DNA of 51,550 nucleotides from Solirhodobacter olei (GTDB taxonomy: Bacteria; Pseudomonadota; Alphaproteobacteria; Rhodobacterales; Rhodobacteraceae): NCBI RefSeq assembly GCF_004010155.1, contig NZ_RRYH01000036.1:1-51550 (forward strand), read 5' to 3'. Each line of letters opens with the position of its first letter. Within the stretch, counting starts at the first letter, position 1. A program made the translations under genes and the position numbers. The notes below the pieces were generated by a model that searched no databases, had not been told where the DNA came from, and worked only from the letters and a program-made list of their open reading frames with translations. Of the stretch, positions 1 through 6,810 are shown in pieces.

Positions 1-341
1 AGGTCGAGACCGCGCTGCGTCACGCCGATCGGGCGCTTGAATATATGTGTGGTGGGCGTCAGGCCGCGCGGCTTCACCCAATCCTCTCCCTGCCGCATGT
101 AGGTCGTCTTCTCCTGGGCCCCCGCGAGCGAGATGCGCAGCGGCTCCCCGCCTTGAACGATCCCGAGCGGATCGCGCGTCAGGTGGCGGAGCGTCTCGGC
201 TATCTGCGCCTCGCTCTGCACCTCCCCCGTGATGACGAAGGGATTCCCCGCGTCCTGGCCGTGCGGCACGAACTGCATCGCCCCCACGCAATTATCGGCC
301 GCATGACCTATCCAATTGAAAAACACAGCAAAATAATATCT
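1..341 (-). pseudogene. hipA remnant (HipA kinase, N-terminal part lost)
   Basis: Read leftward, this stretch encodes a typical HipA segment: DNCVGAMQFVP, then ISLAGAQEKT (the loop that carries the autophosphorylated Ser in E. coli HipA), then TPTTHIFKRPIG. The frame is open to the window edge, so the C-terminal kinase part lies outside. Upstream the frame meets a TGA at 344-342, and the roughly 80 residues that should precede DNCVGA (the HipA_N region) are not recognisable. It is a different gene from the intact hipA at 657-1889, because the motif spelling differs. I infer a broken second HipA. A frameshift that I failed to follow upstream is the alternative. Confidence 0.7.
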
Positions 342-656
342 TCAAAAAGCAATATACCGTCGCGCTTACCGTCGAAAGGCCACCGCTTATGAAAACATTG
401 GGTTTTTCGGCTGATTGGAATGTGAAAAACTTCGCCATCTATCGCCGATGACGGCAAACACGATTTTTGAGCGTTCCAAGGCCGAAAGTCGCCGCCGCCA
501 CAGCATCCTATCGATTCTCGCCCCAATTGGCCATATGGAGCGAAAGATTTCCGCCGGTGGCATCCATCCGTCAACTCGTCGAAGGATGCCGGGCAGTCTC
601 TAGTTTTACCAGTCGTTCCATTTGCCTGACATAGAGGGATGAGCCATCTGTTATGT
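342..656. other. gap without recognisable gene
   Basis: This is the stretch between the hipA remnant and the stop of the intact hipA. It is less GC-rich than its surroundings, and the short open frames on either strand show no motif I recognise. It may hold decayed N-terminal sequence of the remnant hipA. Confidence 0.4.
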
Positions 657-1889
657 TCAAAGGCTCAGCGCGGCTTCGGTCTGATCGTTTACAAAGGCAG
701 GCTCGTAATCACGCACCAGCGCCCCCGACACGCCGACTTGCCGCAGCGCTTCACGCCAGCCATCAGAAATGCGTTGCGCCGTGTCACGGATCACCTGCCG
801 CGCTTCATCTTCTGCAATTTCGAAAAACTCGCAGGCTTCGAGCGCGAGCGTGATCGACCGGTCATGGGCGCCGCCCTCGATGATCGCTGTCTCGAGATGC
901 GGATTTCGGTCGGGCGCAGGGTTCACGTCAAAGACCGGCGACAATCGCCATTGCCCCCCACCCACATAGAGGAAGCCATGATTTTTCAGATGATCGTCCT
1001 TGTTGGACACGAGGATCGTGAAAATCAGACGCAGATAAAGTTCGCGGAAGTCGGCTTCCGGATCAGCGGCGCTGGCGCGGATGAAATCGACCATCTCCGT
1101 GTAGGAGCCGAGTTCCGTACCGGTCTTGCCAAGCGCGGTGCGAGCCGAGATATAGGGTATACGGGACGGCCCCCGTCGATCAAAGCGTTGCACAAGCGCC
1201 ACCGGAAAGGGAGTATCGGCCAGTTCCAGTCTGGCGGTAGGTGTACGAATGCCGCAGGCTTCAGCCAGGCGAAGCGTCGCCACCTCGACCCGCTCTATCG
1301 GCTGCTGATCGTGGACCGAGGTGAACTTGGCCAGCCAGAGCGTATCGCCATCCCGCACATTGGCTTTCGGGCGTGCGCCGCCGGAGCCGCCCGCGCCCGC
1401 CAGAGCCTGCATCTCCTCGGAAGAGATTTCCTTGCCCTGCTCATAAGCGCGGGCGATGGCCGTGAAGGCTTCCAGTTCGACGAGGCGCGGCACCGCATCG
1501 GCCGCTTTGCCCCTGATGATCTCTCCATCCTCGTTCTGAAAGCGCAATGCGCCCTGACGGCAGGCGTCACCGGACAGTGTCAGATACTCGAACTCGCTGA
1601 GGCCGTTGCCGTAGGCGCGTTCCAGAAGCCTTCGCCCCCAGCTATCTGGAGCGGCATCAGCGAACACCCCCGCCAGCGCATCGCGCATATGTCCTGGCTG
1701 ACCTGAAGTATGAAAGGGACCGCCTTCCAGCGATAAAGTCGGTTGCACGGCAAAGGCGCGCGGATTCTCGATCCACGCGGGACTATAAGCAAAGGTCGAG
1801 AACTGTCGCGGTCCTGCATGGGTAAAACGCAACTGACCAACCGTCGTGCGGCTTTCACCGAGAACGACATTGGCAAGATATTCCGCCAT
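657..1889 (-). CDS. hipA: HipA-family serine/threonine kinase toxin
   Basis: The 410-aa protein has the HipA layout. An N-terminal subdomain (about 1-110) is followed by the kinase core. Visible motifs are the glycine loop GGSGGARPK (167-175), ATP-contact Lys in LAKF (188), the catalytic segment NKDDHLKNH (296-304) and the metal-binding DVNP (321-324). Family knowledge: HipA kinases phosphorylate a translation target such as glutamyl-tRNA synthetase and are held inactive by HipB. The start codon overlaps the hipB stop by one base (TGATG), so the pair is co-translated. All catalytic residues are present, so it should be active. The substrate cannot be told from sequence. Confidence 0.93.
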   Translation of the reverse strand: MAEYLANVVLGESRTTVGQLRFTHAGPRQFSTFAYSPAWIENPRAFAVQPTLSLEGGPFHTSGQPGHMRDALAGVFADAAPDSWGRRLLERAYGNGLSEFEYLTLSGDACRQGALRFQNEDGEIIRGKAADAVPRLVELEAFTAIARAYEQGKEISSEEMQALAGAGGSGGARPKANVRDGDTLWLAKFTSVHDQQPIERVEVATLRLAEACGIRTPTARLELADTPFPVALVQRFDRRGPSRIPYISARTALGKTGTELGSYTEMVDFIRASAADPEADFRELYLRLIFTILVSNKDDHLKNHGFLYVGGGQWRLSPVFDVNPAPDRNPHLETAIIEGGAHDRSITLALEACEFFEIAEDEARQVIRDTAQRISDGWREALRQVGVSGALVRDYEPAFVNDQTEAALSL

Positions 1890-2266
1890 CAGAAGGAAGC
1901 CCCATCGGGGTCAACGATGTCCTTCCGGTCTTTCGCTGCCGCCGGTTTACCACTCTGCTTCCGAACCTTGGCGGTGAATGACTTGCCTCGTCGCGGCAGA
2001 TGCTCAGTTGAGAGCGCGAGCCCCAGATCATCCTTGCGAACATCGATCAGATCGGCCAGCCGCTCCAACAGCCCGAGAACGACGAGCACGTCGGCGAGCG
2101 TGCCGATTCCGACGCCGGGATCGCCCTTTTCGAGTCGAGCGATAGAGCTCGGTGATGTTCCAGCCCGAACTGCGAGATCGGCGACAGCGACATTGCGCCG
2201 CAAGCGCGCATTCCGAATATCCTGGCCGAGCCGTTCAAGAGCCGGACCAACTTTGGGAGACCCCAT
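1889..2266 (-). CDS. hipB: HipB-like XRE-family antitoxin
   Basis: This 125-aa protein carries a Cro/C1-type helix-turn-helix at about residues 10-70, including the motif AGTSPSSIARLEKGDPGVGIGT split over helices 2-3. A basic, Ala/Lys-rich C-terminal tail (about 90-125) is probably disordered, as in antitoxins whose tail is degraded. It lies directly upstream of hipA with a one-base overlap, the standard antitoxin-first order. It probably neutralises HipA and represses the operon from the AT-rich palindromes at 2277-2301. Confidence 0.9.
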   Translation of the reverse strand: MGSPKVGPALERLGQDIRNARLRRNVAVADLAVRAGTSPSSIARLEKGDPGVGIGTLADVLVVLGLLERLADLIDVRKDDLGLALSTEHLPRRGKSFTAKVRKQSGKPAAAKDRKDIVDPDGASF

Positions 2267-2320
2267 GATAATACACCATATATGACCGAATACAGCGTAT
2301 TATATGTCATATTTGCTGAG
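2267..2320 (-). promoter_or_regulatory. hipBA promoter/operator region
   Basis: This AT-rich stretch sits just upstream of hipB. It contains the palindrome CATATATG (2277-2284) and the inverted repeat AATAC-AGC-GTATT (2289-2301). On the minus strand a TATAAT-like -10 (2304-2299) overlaps the second repeat. A TTGATT hexamer lies upstream, but its spacing of about 19 is long. Operators overlapping the promoter fit HipB autorepression. This is inference from symmetry and position. Confidence 0.45.
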
Positions 2321-2482
2321 TTAAATCAAGATGCATGATAGCTGATGTGCAATAGTCTCGGCATCGACTCCCCACGCGGGCAGGAGCACGCGCATCTCAT
2401 ATGCACTCATAATGCGTCGTTTCTCCATGTTTTCAATCGGCGTGAATACTGCTCTCCAGGCTGTCGAGCCGGAAGAGCAAAA
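2321..2482. other. short gap with one tiny ORF
   Basis: No clear gene. A 35-codon ORF reads leftward from 2428 to 2321 (starting MEKRRIMSAYEM) just upstream of the hipBA promoter. It has no motif I recognise and no strong ribosome binding site. Confidence 0.3.
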
Positions 2483-2591
2483 TCAGGACCTGCATGATTC
2501 CCAAGGGCCAAAGAGCACATCCGCAGGGTAAGGGAGCGCCAGCCTTGGCATCTCGTCACGGCTCAGGAATTTGACGCGGCGGGTTTCCGGA
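2483..2591 (-). pseudogene. probable C-terminal fragment of a NUDIX hydrolase
   Basis: Read leftward from the IS boundary the frame gives ETRRVKFLSRDEMP, then LALPYPADVLFGPW, and ends at a TGA at 2483-2485. This resembles the C-terminal strand and helix of NUDIX hydrolases, where a hydrophobic strand is followed by a DELP-type turn. The NUDIX box itself would lie upstream and is missing, because the insertion sequence begins exactly there. No matching N-terminal half is visible on the other side of the IS, so a deletion or rearrangement accompanied or followed the insertion. The identification is tentative. Confidence 0.35.
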
Positions 2592-3587
2592 GGCGTTGTT
2601 GCAGAACTCTCGTCGTGAAGGATTCACATCACGAATCCATGCGGTTAGACGGGCGGCATGAGCAAGCCCAAGCCCGCTCGCTACCGCACGACGAACTGGT
2701 CAGCCTATCGACCATTGATGCGCCATGATCCGAGCACAATGGCGTGGGCTGCGCTCCGCAAGCGCGGGTCGTTGCTGATCTGGCTGGACAAGGAGATGGG
2801 CTGGCACGCGCCGCATGAGGGGCGCCCAGGGCGCCCGCCGGTCTTCTCCAATGCAGCGATCCAGTTCTGCCTGTCGATCAAGGTGCTGTTCTAGCTGCCG
2901 CTCCGGCAGACAGCCGGGATGATCGCGAGCCTCCTACGGCTCGCAGGACTGGACTGGCCCGTTCCCGACTACTCGAGCCTGTGCCGCAGACAGAAGACCC
3001 TCAAGGTGCAGATCCCCTATCGCCGCGCCGACGGGCCACTGAATCTGCTGGTGGACAGCACCGGGATCAAGTTTCTCGGCGACGGCGAATGGCAGGCCCG
3101 CAAGCATGGCGTTCAGGGCCGCCGCCAATGGCGCAAGATGCATCTGGCCATGGACACCGCCACCTCGGACATCCGCGCCATCGAGTTCACGCCCAGTCGG
3201 GAAGGCGACAGCCCCGTCCTGCCCGGCCTGCTCGACCAGATCCCCCAGGGCGAAGACATCGGCACCGTGATCGCGGACGGCGCCTACGACACCAGCCGCT
3301 GCCACTGCGCCGTCATCTCGCGCGGTGGCACTGCGATCATCCCAATCCGCAAGAACGGTCGTCCGTGGAAAGAGGACTGCCCGGCCGCCAGGGCGCGCAA
3401 CGAAACCCTCCGGGCCACGCGCCATTATGGACGCGCGTTCTGGAAGCGCCTGACCGGATACCATGCCCACAGCCGCGTCGCATTGATCAACCGCTTTAAC
3501 GCCCTCGGAACCGCAAAGATCGTCCGTGTGGCCTGAGCCTGAAGGGGAAAGGGGAAGTCACGCCTCAGCCCGCATTTCTGCACTGCC
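2592..3587 (+). mobile_element. IS5-family insertion sequence, inactive
   Basis: The element is bounded on the left by GGCGTTGTTGCAGAA (from 2592) and on the right by TTTCTGCACTGCC (3575-3587). These ends read as imperfect inverted repeats sharing GGC and TGCAGAA, with the right copy shortened. It contains one transposase frame and no passenger gene. Gene fragments abut both ends. The exact ends and any target duplication are uncertain because the right end looks eroded. Confidence 0.65.
2658..3536 (+). pseudogene. IS5-family (DDE) transposase, nonsense plus internal deletion
   Basis: The start MSKPKPARYRTTNW, GRPGRPPVFS, CLSIKVLF and later RRADGPLNLLVDSTG, GTVIADGAYD and RNETLRATRHYGR are typical of IS5-group transposases. 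The frame is interrupted by an in-frame TAG at 2892-2894, where family members usually continue FGLPLRQT; the same frame resumes at once. Asp residues of the DDE triad are present in VDSTG and ADGAYD. Near the end TGYHAHSRV joins directly to ALINRFNALG. From memory of the family, about 30 residues including the catalytic Glu (SRVEAKMR region) normally lie between them. The protein is therefore doubly inactivated. Confidence 0.85.
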
Positions 3588-3690
3588 GTACGAGAGGGCC
3601 ATTTCGACATGGCGACCTCGGTCTTCGAATTCGGTTGTGGCACCGGGCGGCTGGCTACCCGTCTGCTCGAGACGACCCTGCCGGACGCGA
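3588..3690 (+). pseudogene. fragment of a class I SAM-dependent methyltransferase
   Basis: Immediately after the IS right end the frame reads VREGHFDMATSVFEFGCGTG followed by RLATRLLETTLPD. FEFGCGTGRLA is a clear motif I (SAM-binding) of class I methyltransferases. It should be followed by the rest of a Rossmann domain, but after about 3690 the frame no longer resembles a methyltransferase. The 5' part was probably lost at the IS junction and the 3' part at a second junction. Confidence 0.55.
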
Positions 3691-3970
3691 GGCGGGGCCC
3701 GCCGATACTGCGTGACGGCGCGATAGACCCATCCCTTCTGAGACGACTTGTTGGCATTCGACCTGCTGCGATAGGTCATGCCGATGCTCTCCGAATCCAG
3801 CGGGCGGACGAGCACTGTGCTTGTGCCCACGACGGCGGGCGAGGCGGCCTGGACGGGATCTCGGATTAGAGGTTCTTCGATTTGCGAGGCGTGGGCTTTC
3901 TCAGGGCGCTCAATGCCCATCTGGTCAGCCTGAAGGCGCTCGACCGTCGGAAACGAGAGCGGCCGGCGGT
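3691..3970. other. unidentified degenerate stretch
   Basis: On the minus strand an open frame from about 3920 to 3558 reads TSTVLVRPLDSESIGMTYRS and SSQKGWVYRAVTQYRR. It looks protein-like, but it overlaps the methyltransferase fragment and has no family I can name. I treat it as a remnant of another rearranged gene. Confidence 0.3.
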
Positions 3971-4002
3971 GATAGAGAAAGCCGCCGCCTGATCCCGGCG
4001 GC
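3971..4002 (-). terminator. rho-independent terminator of the response-regulator operon
   Basis: GCCGCCG (3981-3987) pairs with CGGCGGC (3996-4002) around an 8-nt loop. On the minus strand the stem is followed by TTTCTCT (3980-3974). It lies about 50 bases past the stop of the leftward response regulator ending at 4052. Confidence 0.6.
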
Positions 4003-4051
4003 GCCTCCTTGAGCGATAGGAGAAAGGTGAGGCGGCGGTGCCGCCCCGTCC

Positions 4052-5002
4052 TCAGTGACGGCCCCCGGCCGCGACCCTGCGGCGGCCGTAATAGCCCGCC
4101 GCGCCATTGTCCATCGGGGCCTCCTGGGCCGCCCGCGTCGCGCTGCGGATGGCAAGGTTGAGCGAGTGCAGCGCCGTCCGGCCGGAGCGGACCTGACCGA
4201 CCCGGATCGGGTGACCGACGCAGATAGTCACCTCCAGGTCATGTGGCACGTCGGCCGCGTCGCGCGCCTCGGCGAAGCGAGCATTGGCGTCCTCGGCAAT
4301 TTTCTCCAGTTCGATATCCCCGGTCGAGCGCGCCACGCAGAGCAGCACCCCATCGCCGGCATGAGCCAGAAACAGGTCTCGCGGTGCGAGGCTAGCGATA
4401 ATCGCCCGTGCGCCGGCATCGACGATGCGGTCGAACTGCGGCCCCGCATGGGGCAAGCCGCGATGGTTCAACGCCACGATCTTGAAGGCGAAAATCTGCC
4501 GCGTGAAGAGTCCGGCAAGCGAGAGCCGCTTCACATAGTTCTCCAGCGCCAGGTAGTCGATCATTCCAGCAGGGCGCGGCGCCTCAGCTAACGCGGGCAC
4601 GGCCTGCGGGCCGAGGGTCTTCTGCCCCTCGATGAGGCGCCGGATCGTCGCCGCCTTCTCGTGGATCTGGCCCTTCACAATGGGCTTGGTTGCGTAGTCG
4701 AAGGCTCCGGCAGCAAAGGCGCGGTCGACATATGAGATGTCCGACAGAACCGTCAGCATCACCACCGGCGCTTTGGCATAGGCCGGCTGCGACTTGATCC
4801 AGCCGCAAAGCTCGATCCCGTCACGGCCCGGCATCTGGATGTCGAGGAAGAAGCAGTCGAAGGGAATCCTCGCCTGGCCTATCAGCTTCTCCGCCTCGTC
4901 GGCCGAGTCGGCCAACGCTACATTGCGATAGCCCTTCATGTGCAGGATGTCCCGGACCAGCTCGCGCACAAGCTCGTCGTCATCCACCACCATGATTTTC
5001 AT
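4052..5002 (-). CDS. response regulator, REC plus degenerate GGDEF-like domain
   Basis: The protein has 316 aa. An N-terminal receiver domain (1-120) has the acidic cluster DDD (7-9), phospho-acceptor D54 in FFLDIQMPG and K106 in YATKP. A linker leads to a second domain (about 150-305). It starts DYLALENYVKRL and contains AHAGDGVLLCVARS and VTICVGHPI, which map onto the DxLTGLxNR, GGDEF and SIG positions of diguanylate cyclases. The catalytic GGDEF signature is replaced by AGDGV, so no cyclase activity is expected. The start at 5002 is chosen because AGGAG precedes it; an ORF start 60 bases upstream lacks one. It is the last gene of the RR-HPt-RR set. The output is unknown, perhaps a protein-interaction or nucleotide-sensing module. 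Confidence 0.88.
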   Translation of the reverse strand: MKIMVVDDDELVRELVRDILHMKGYRNVALADSADEAEKLIGQARIPFDCFFLDIQMPGRDGIELCGWIKSQPAYAKAPVVMLTVLSDISYVDRAFAAGAFDYATKPIVKGQIHEKAATIRRLIEGQKTLGPQAVPALAEAPRPAGMIDYLALENYVKRLSLAGLFTRQIFAFKIVALNHRGLPHAGPQFDRIVDAGARAIIASLAPRDLFLAHAGDGVLLCVARSTGDIELEKIAEDANARFAEARDAADVPHDLEVTICVGHPIRVGQVRSGRTALHSLNLAIRSATRAAQEAPMDNGAAGYYGRRRVAAGGRH

Positions 5003-5131
5003 CGCGTTCTCCTGTTCGAATCGCGTGGGGTGCAGCTTCTGCCACACCTTGGTTCCTGCCAAACCCGCGACTGCCCCCCAGGCGCGAGCACTGCACTGCC
5101 TTCAACCCCCACCCAATTCCCTTCCGGAAGC

Positions 5132-5485
5132 TCAGTGAGCCCCGGTCTTCGACGCTGTTGCCCGCGCCATTTCGTCCATCATCGCATCGACCAGTTCCGT
5201 CACCTTGCGCGGCAACGGCCCCTTGGTCTGGCGTCCGTTCATCGGCGTCAGCACCGCGTCGACCTCCTGGGCCGCCTTGCCCAGCGAGGCGAAGCCGAGC
5301 GTCGCCGCGATACCTGTGGTCTTGTGGGCATCGAAGCGGATCTCGGTCACCGCCGCCTCGATCTCGACCGCCCGGTCCAGATCGCTGCGGACAGCCCGGA
5401 TCCGGCTCAGCCGCTCTGCTGTCTCGGCCACGAACCGCGGCCGGATGCTGTCAATCGTTGATGTGAGGCTTGCTGCCCTACGCAT
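5132..5485 (-). CDS. HPt domain phosphotransfer protein
   Basis: This 117-aa all-helical protein contains the HPt signature AHKTTGIAATLGF, with His54 as phospho-acceptor, followed by FASLGKAAQEVD as in helix 4 of HPt bundles. It is encoded between two response regulators, 9 bases after the upstream one, so it is co-transcribed. It most likely shuttles phosphate between the hybrid kinase encoded divergently (REC at its C terminus) and one or both neighbouring response regulators. That partner assignment is inferred from gene order only. Confidence 0.85.
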   Translation of the reverse strand: MRRAASLTSTIDSIRPRFVAETAERLSRIRAVRSDLDRAVEIEAAVTEIRFDAHKTTGIAATLGFASLGKAAQEVDAVLTPMNGRQTKGPLPRKVTELVDAMMDEMARATASKTGAH

Positions 5486-5494
5486 GAGGTCCCC

Positions 5495-6496
5495 CTAAAT
5501 CGCCCTGAGAAAACTGCCGAAAACGCCCATGCTCCAGCGCGCCGCCAGGGCGGCGGGCGTGGCCCGATGCGGCTGCGGCTGCAGCCGGTCGATCGCCACG
5601 CGCAGCGCGCTCACCGCCCCGCGTCCGGTCGTCTCGCCGCCAAGATGCGCGGGCGCGCCGGCGGTCAGCCGGATCCCCATACCCTCGCCGGCGCCGTAGT
5701 CCAGCCAAAGCTCTTCCGCCGCCTGGTTGACCGCCAGCTCGACCTCCGCAAGGTCAAGCGTATGGCCGCCCGAGACCACCGCCGCGAACACCCCCGACCC
5801 GGCATAGGAGACCAGCGGCCGATGGCCGAGAAGGGCCTCCAGCAGTGCTTCTGCCACGTCCGCCAGCATGTCGTTATACAGCGCCGGATGGCAACGAGCG
5901 AAGAAGGTCTCGATCCGGTCGATCCGGAAGGTGAAGAGGCTGGCACCGGCCAGGTCGCCGCGGTCGAGCCGCTGCAGATAGGTCTCCAGCGCGAGGTAAT
6001 CGATCCCGTTTTCCACCTCGCGCAGTGTCACCGGCGCATCGAATCCGACGCGGCGCGTCTGCGCCAGCTCCGCCTTCAGTGCGACGACCGAGGCCGCCGC
6101 CGCACGCATCCGCGCCTCGACATCCTCCTGGCGCGCGGCCTTGAGCACCCGGGCGGCGAGCGCTTTCGGATCGCAGGGCTTGGTGACATAGTCCGTAGCG
6201 CCGGCCGCGAAGGCCTTCAGCAGGGCTGGTTGGGACGAGAGTGAAGTGACCATGATCACCGGCGTGCTGGCATAGCCCGGCATCCGCCGCAGCATGCGGC
6301 AGAAGTCGAACCCGTCGGCGCCGGGCATCTGGATATCGACGAGGAAGCAACCGAAGAGGTCCGTCGACGCCAGAACGATCTCGCGCGCCTCCTCGGCGCT
6401 GGCCGCCGGCGTGACATCGCCGAAACCCGCCTCGCGGGCGGCCGCCTCGAGCATAGCGAGGCTCAGCGGATCATCATCGACAGCCAGGATCTTCAT
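5495..6496 (-). CDS. response regulator, REC plus degenerate GGDEF-like domain
   Basis: The 333-aa protein is a paralogue of the one at 4052-5002. Its REC domain (1-120) has DDD (7-9), D54 in FLVDIQMPG and K106 in YVTKP. A coiled linker at about 125-150 leads to a C-terminal domain from DYLALETYLQRL through SYAGSGVFAAVVSG to RLTAGAPAHL, aligning with GGDEF landmarks. The active-site signature is AGSGV, so it is again not expected to make c-di-GMP. It is the first gene of the leftward operon, with GGGAGA upstream of the ATG. Two copies of this rare architecture around one HPt suggest a branched relay. Confidence 0.88.
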   Translation of the reverse strand: MKILAVDDDPLSLAMLEAAAREAGFGDVTPAASAEEAREIVLASTDLFGCFLVDIQMPGADGFDFCRMLRRMPGYASTPVIMVTSLSSQPALLKAFAAGATDYVTKPCDPKALAARVLKAARQEDVEARMRAAAASVVALKAELAQTRRVGFDAPVTLREVENGIDYLALETYLQRLDRGDLAGASLFTFRIDRIETFFARCHPALYNDMLADVAEALLEALLGHRPLVSYAGSGVFAAVVSGGHTLDLAEVELAVNQAAEELWLDYGAGEGMGIRLTAGAPAHLGGETTGRGAVSALRVAIDRLQPQPHRATPAALAARWSMGVFGSFLRAI

Positions 6497-6810
6497 TCGA
6501 GTCCAGATTCTCCCTCAGGTTGCCACGAGCTTCCCGGCTCGCCGCATCCGGGCGCTTTGCCGAAACGGCGCTTTAGCGCTGATTTTCCTCAAATTACACG
6601 TGATTGAGGCAACAATTAGGCATACTTACCGGTCTCGGCCAATTCCTGCGCCACATTCGCTTTTGGTAATCTCAATGCCTTGGGCAAAAAAGTCACGTGC
6701 ACCGGCACAGGGACTGGATTTGCAATCAACAGTGGCAATACAACATAGTTTGCTCGATCATTAGGGAAAGCGCCGATCACGAAGCGCGGAGCAGGTATGG
6801 GTTCCGACGG
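6497..6810. promoter_or_regulatory. divergent intergenic region between the two signalling operons
   Basis: This 314-bp region must hold promoters for the leftward RR-HPt-RR operon and the rightward hybrid kinase. It contains two CACGTG palindromes (6597-6602 and 6694-6699) and a TTGCAA hexamer at about 6720 facing right. No convincing complete sigma-70 promoter could be assigned by eye. Confidence 0.35.

Noticed and set aside
45-392. 115-codon rightward ORF at the left edge
   Set aside because: It is the shadow of the HipA remnant on the minus strand, which gives clear HipA motifs.
639-1706. 355-codon rightward open frame
   Set aside because: It is antisense to the intact hipA and shows no family motif.
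4052-6496. Active diguanylate cyclases
   Set aside because: The GGDEF signature is AGDGV or AGSGV, which lacks the catalytic acidic residue pair, so enzymatic activity is not claimed.
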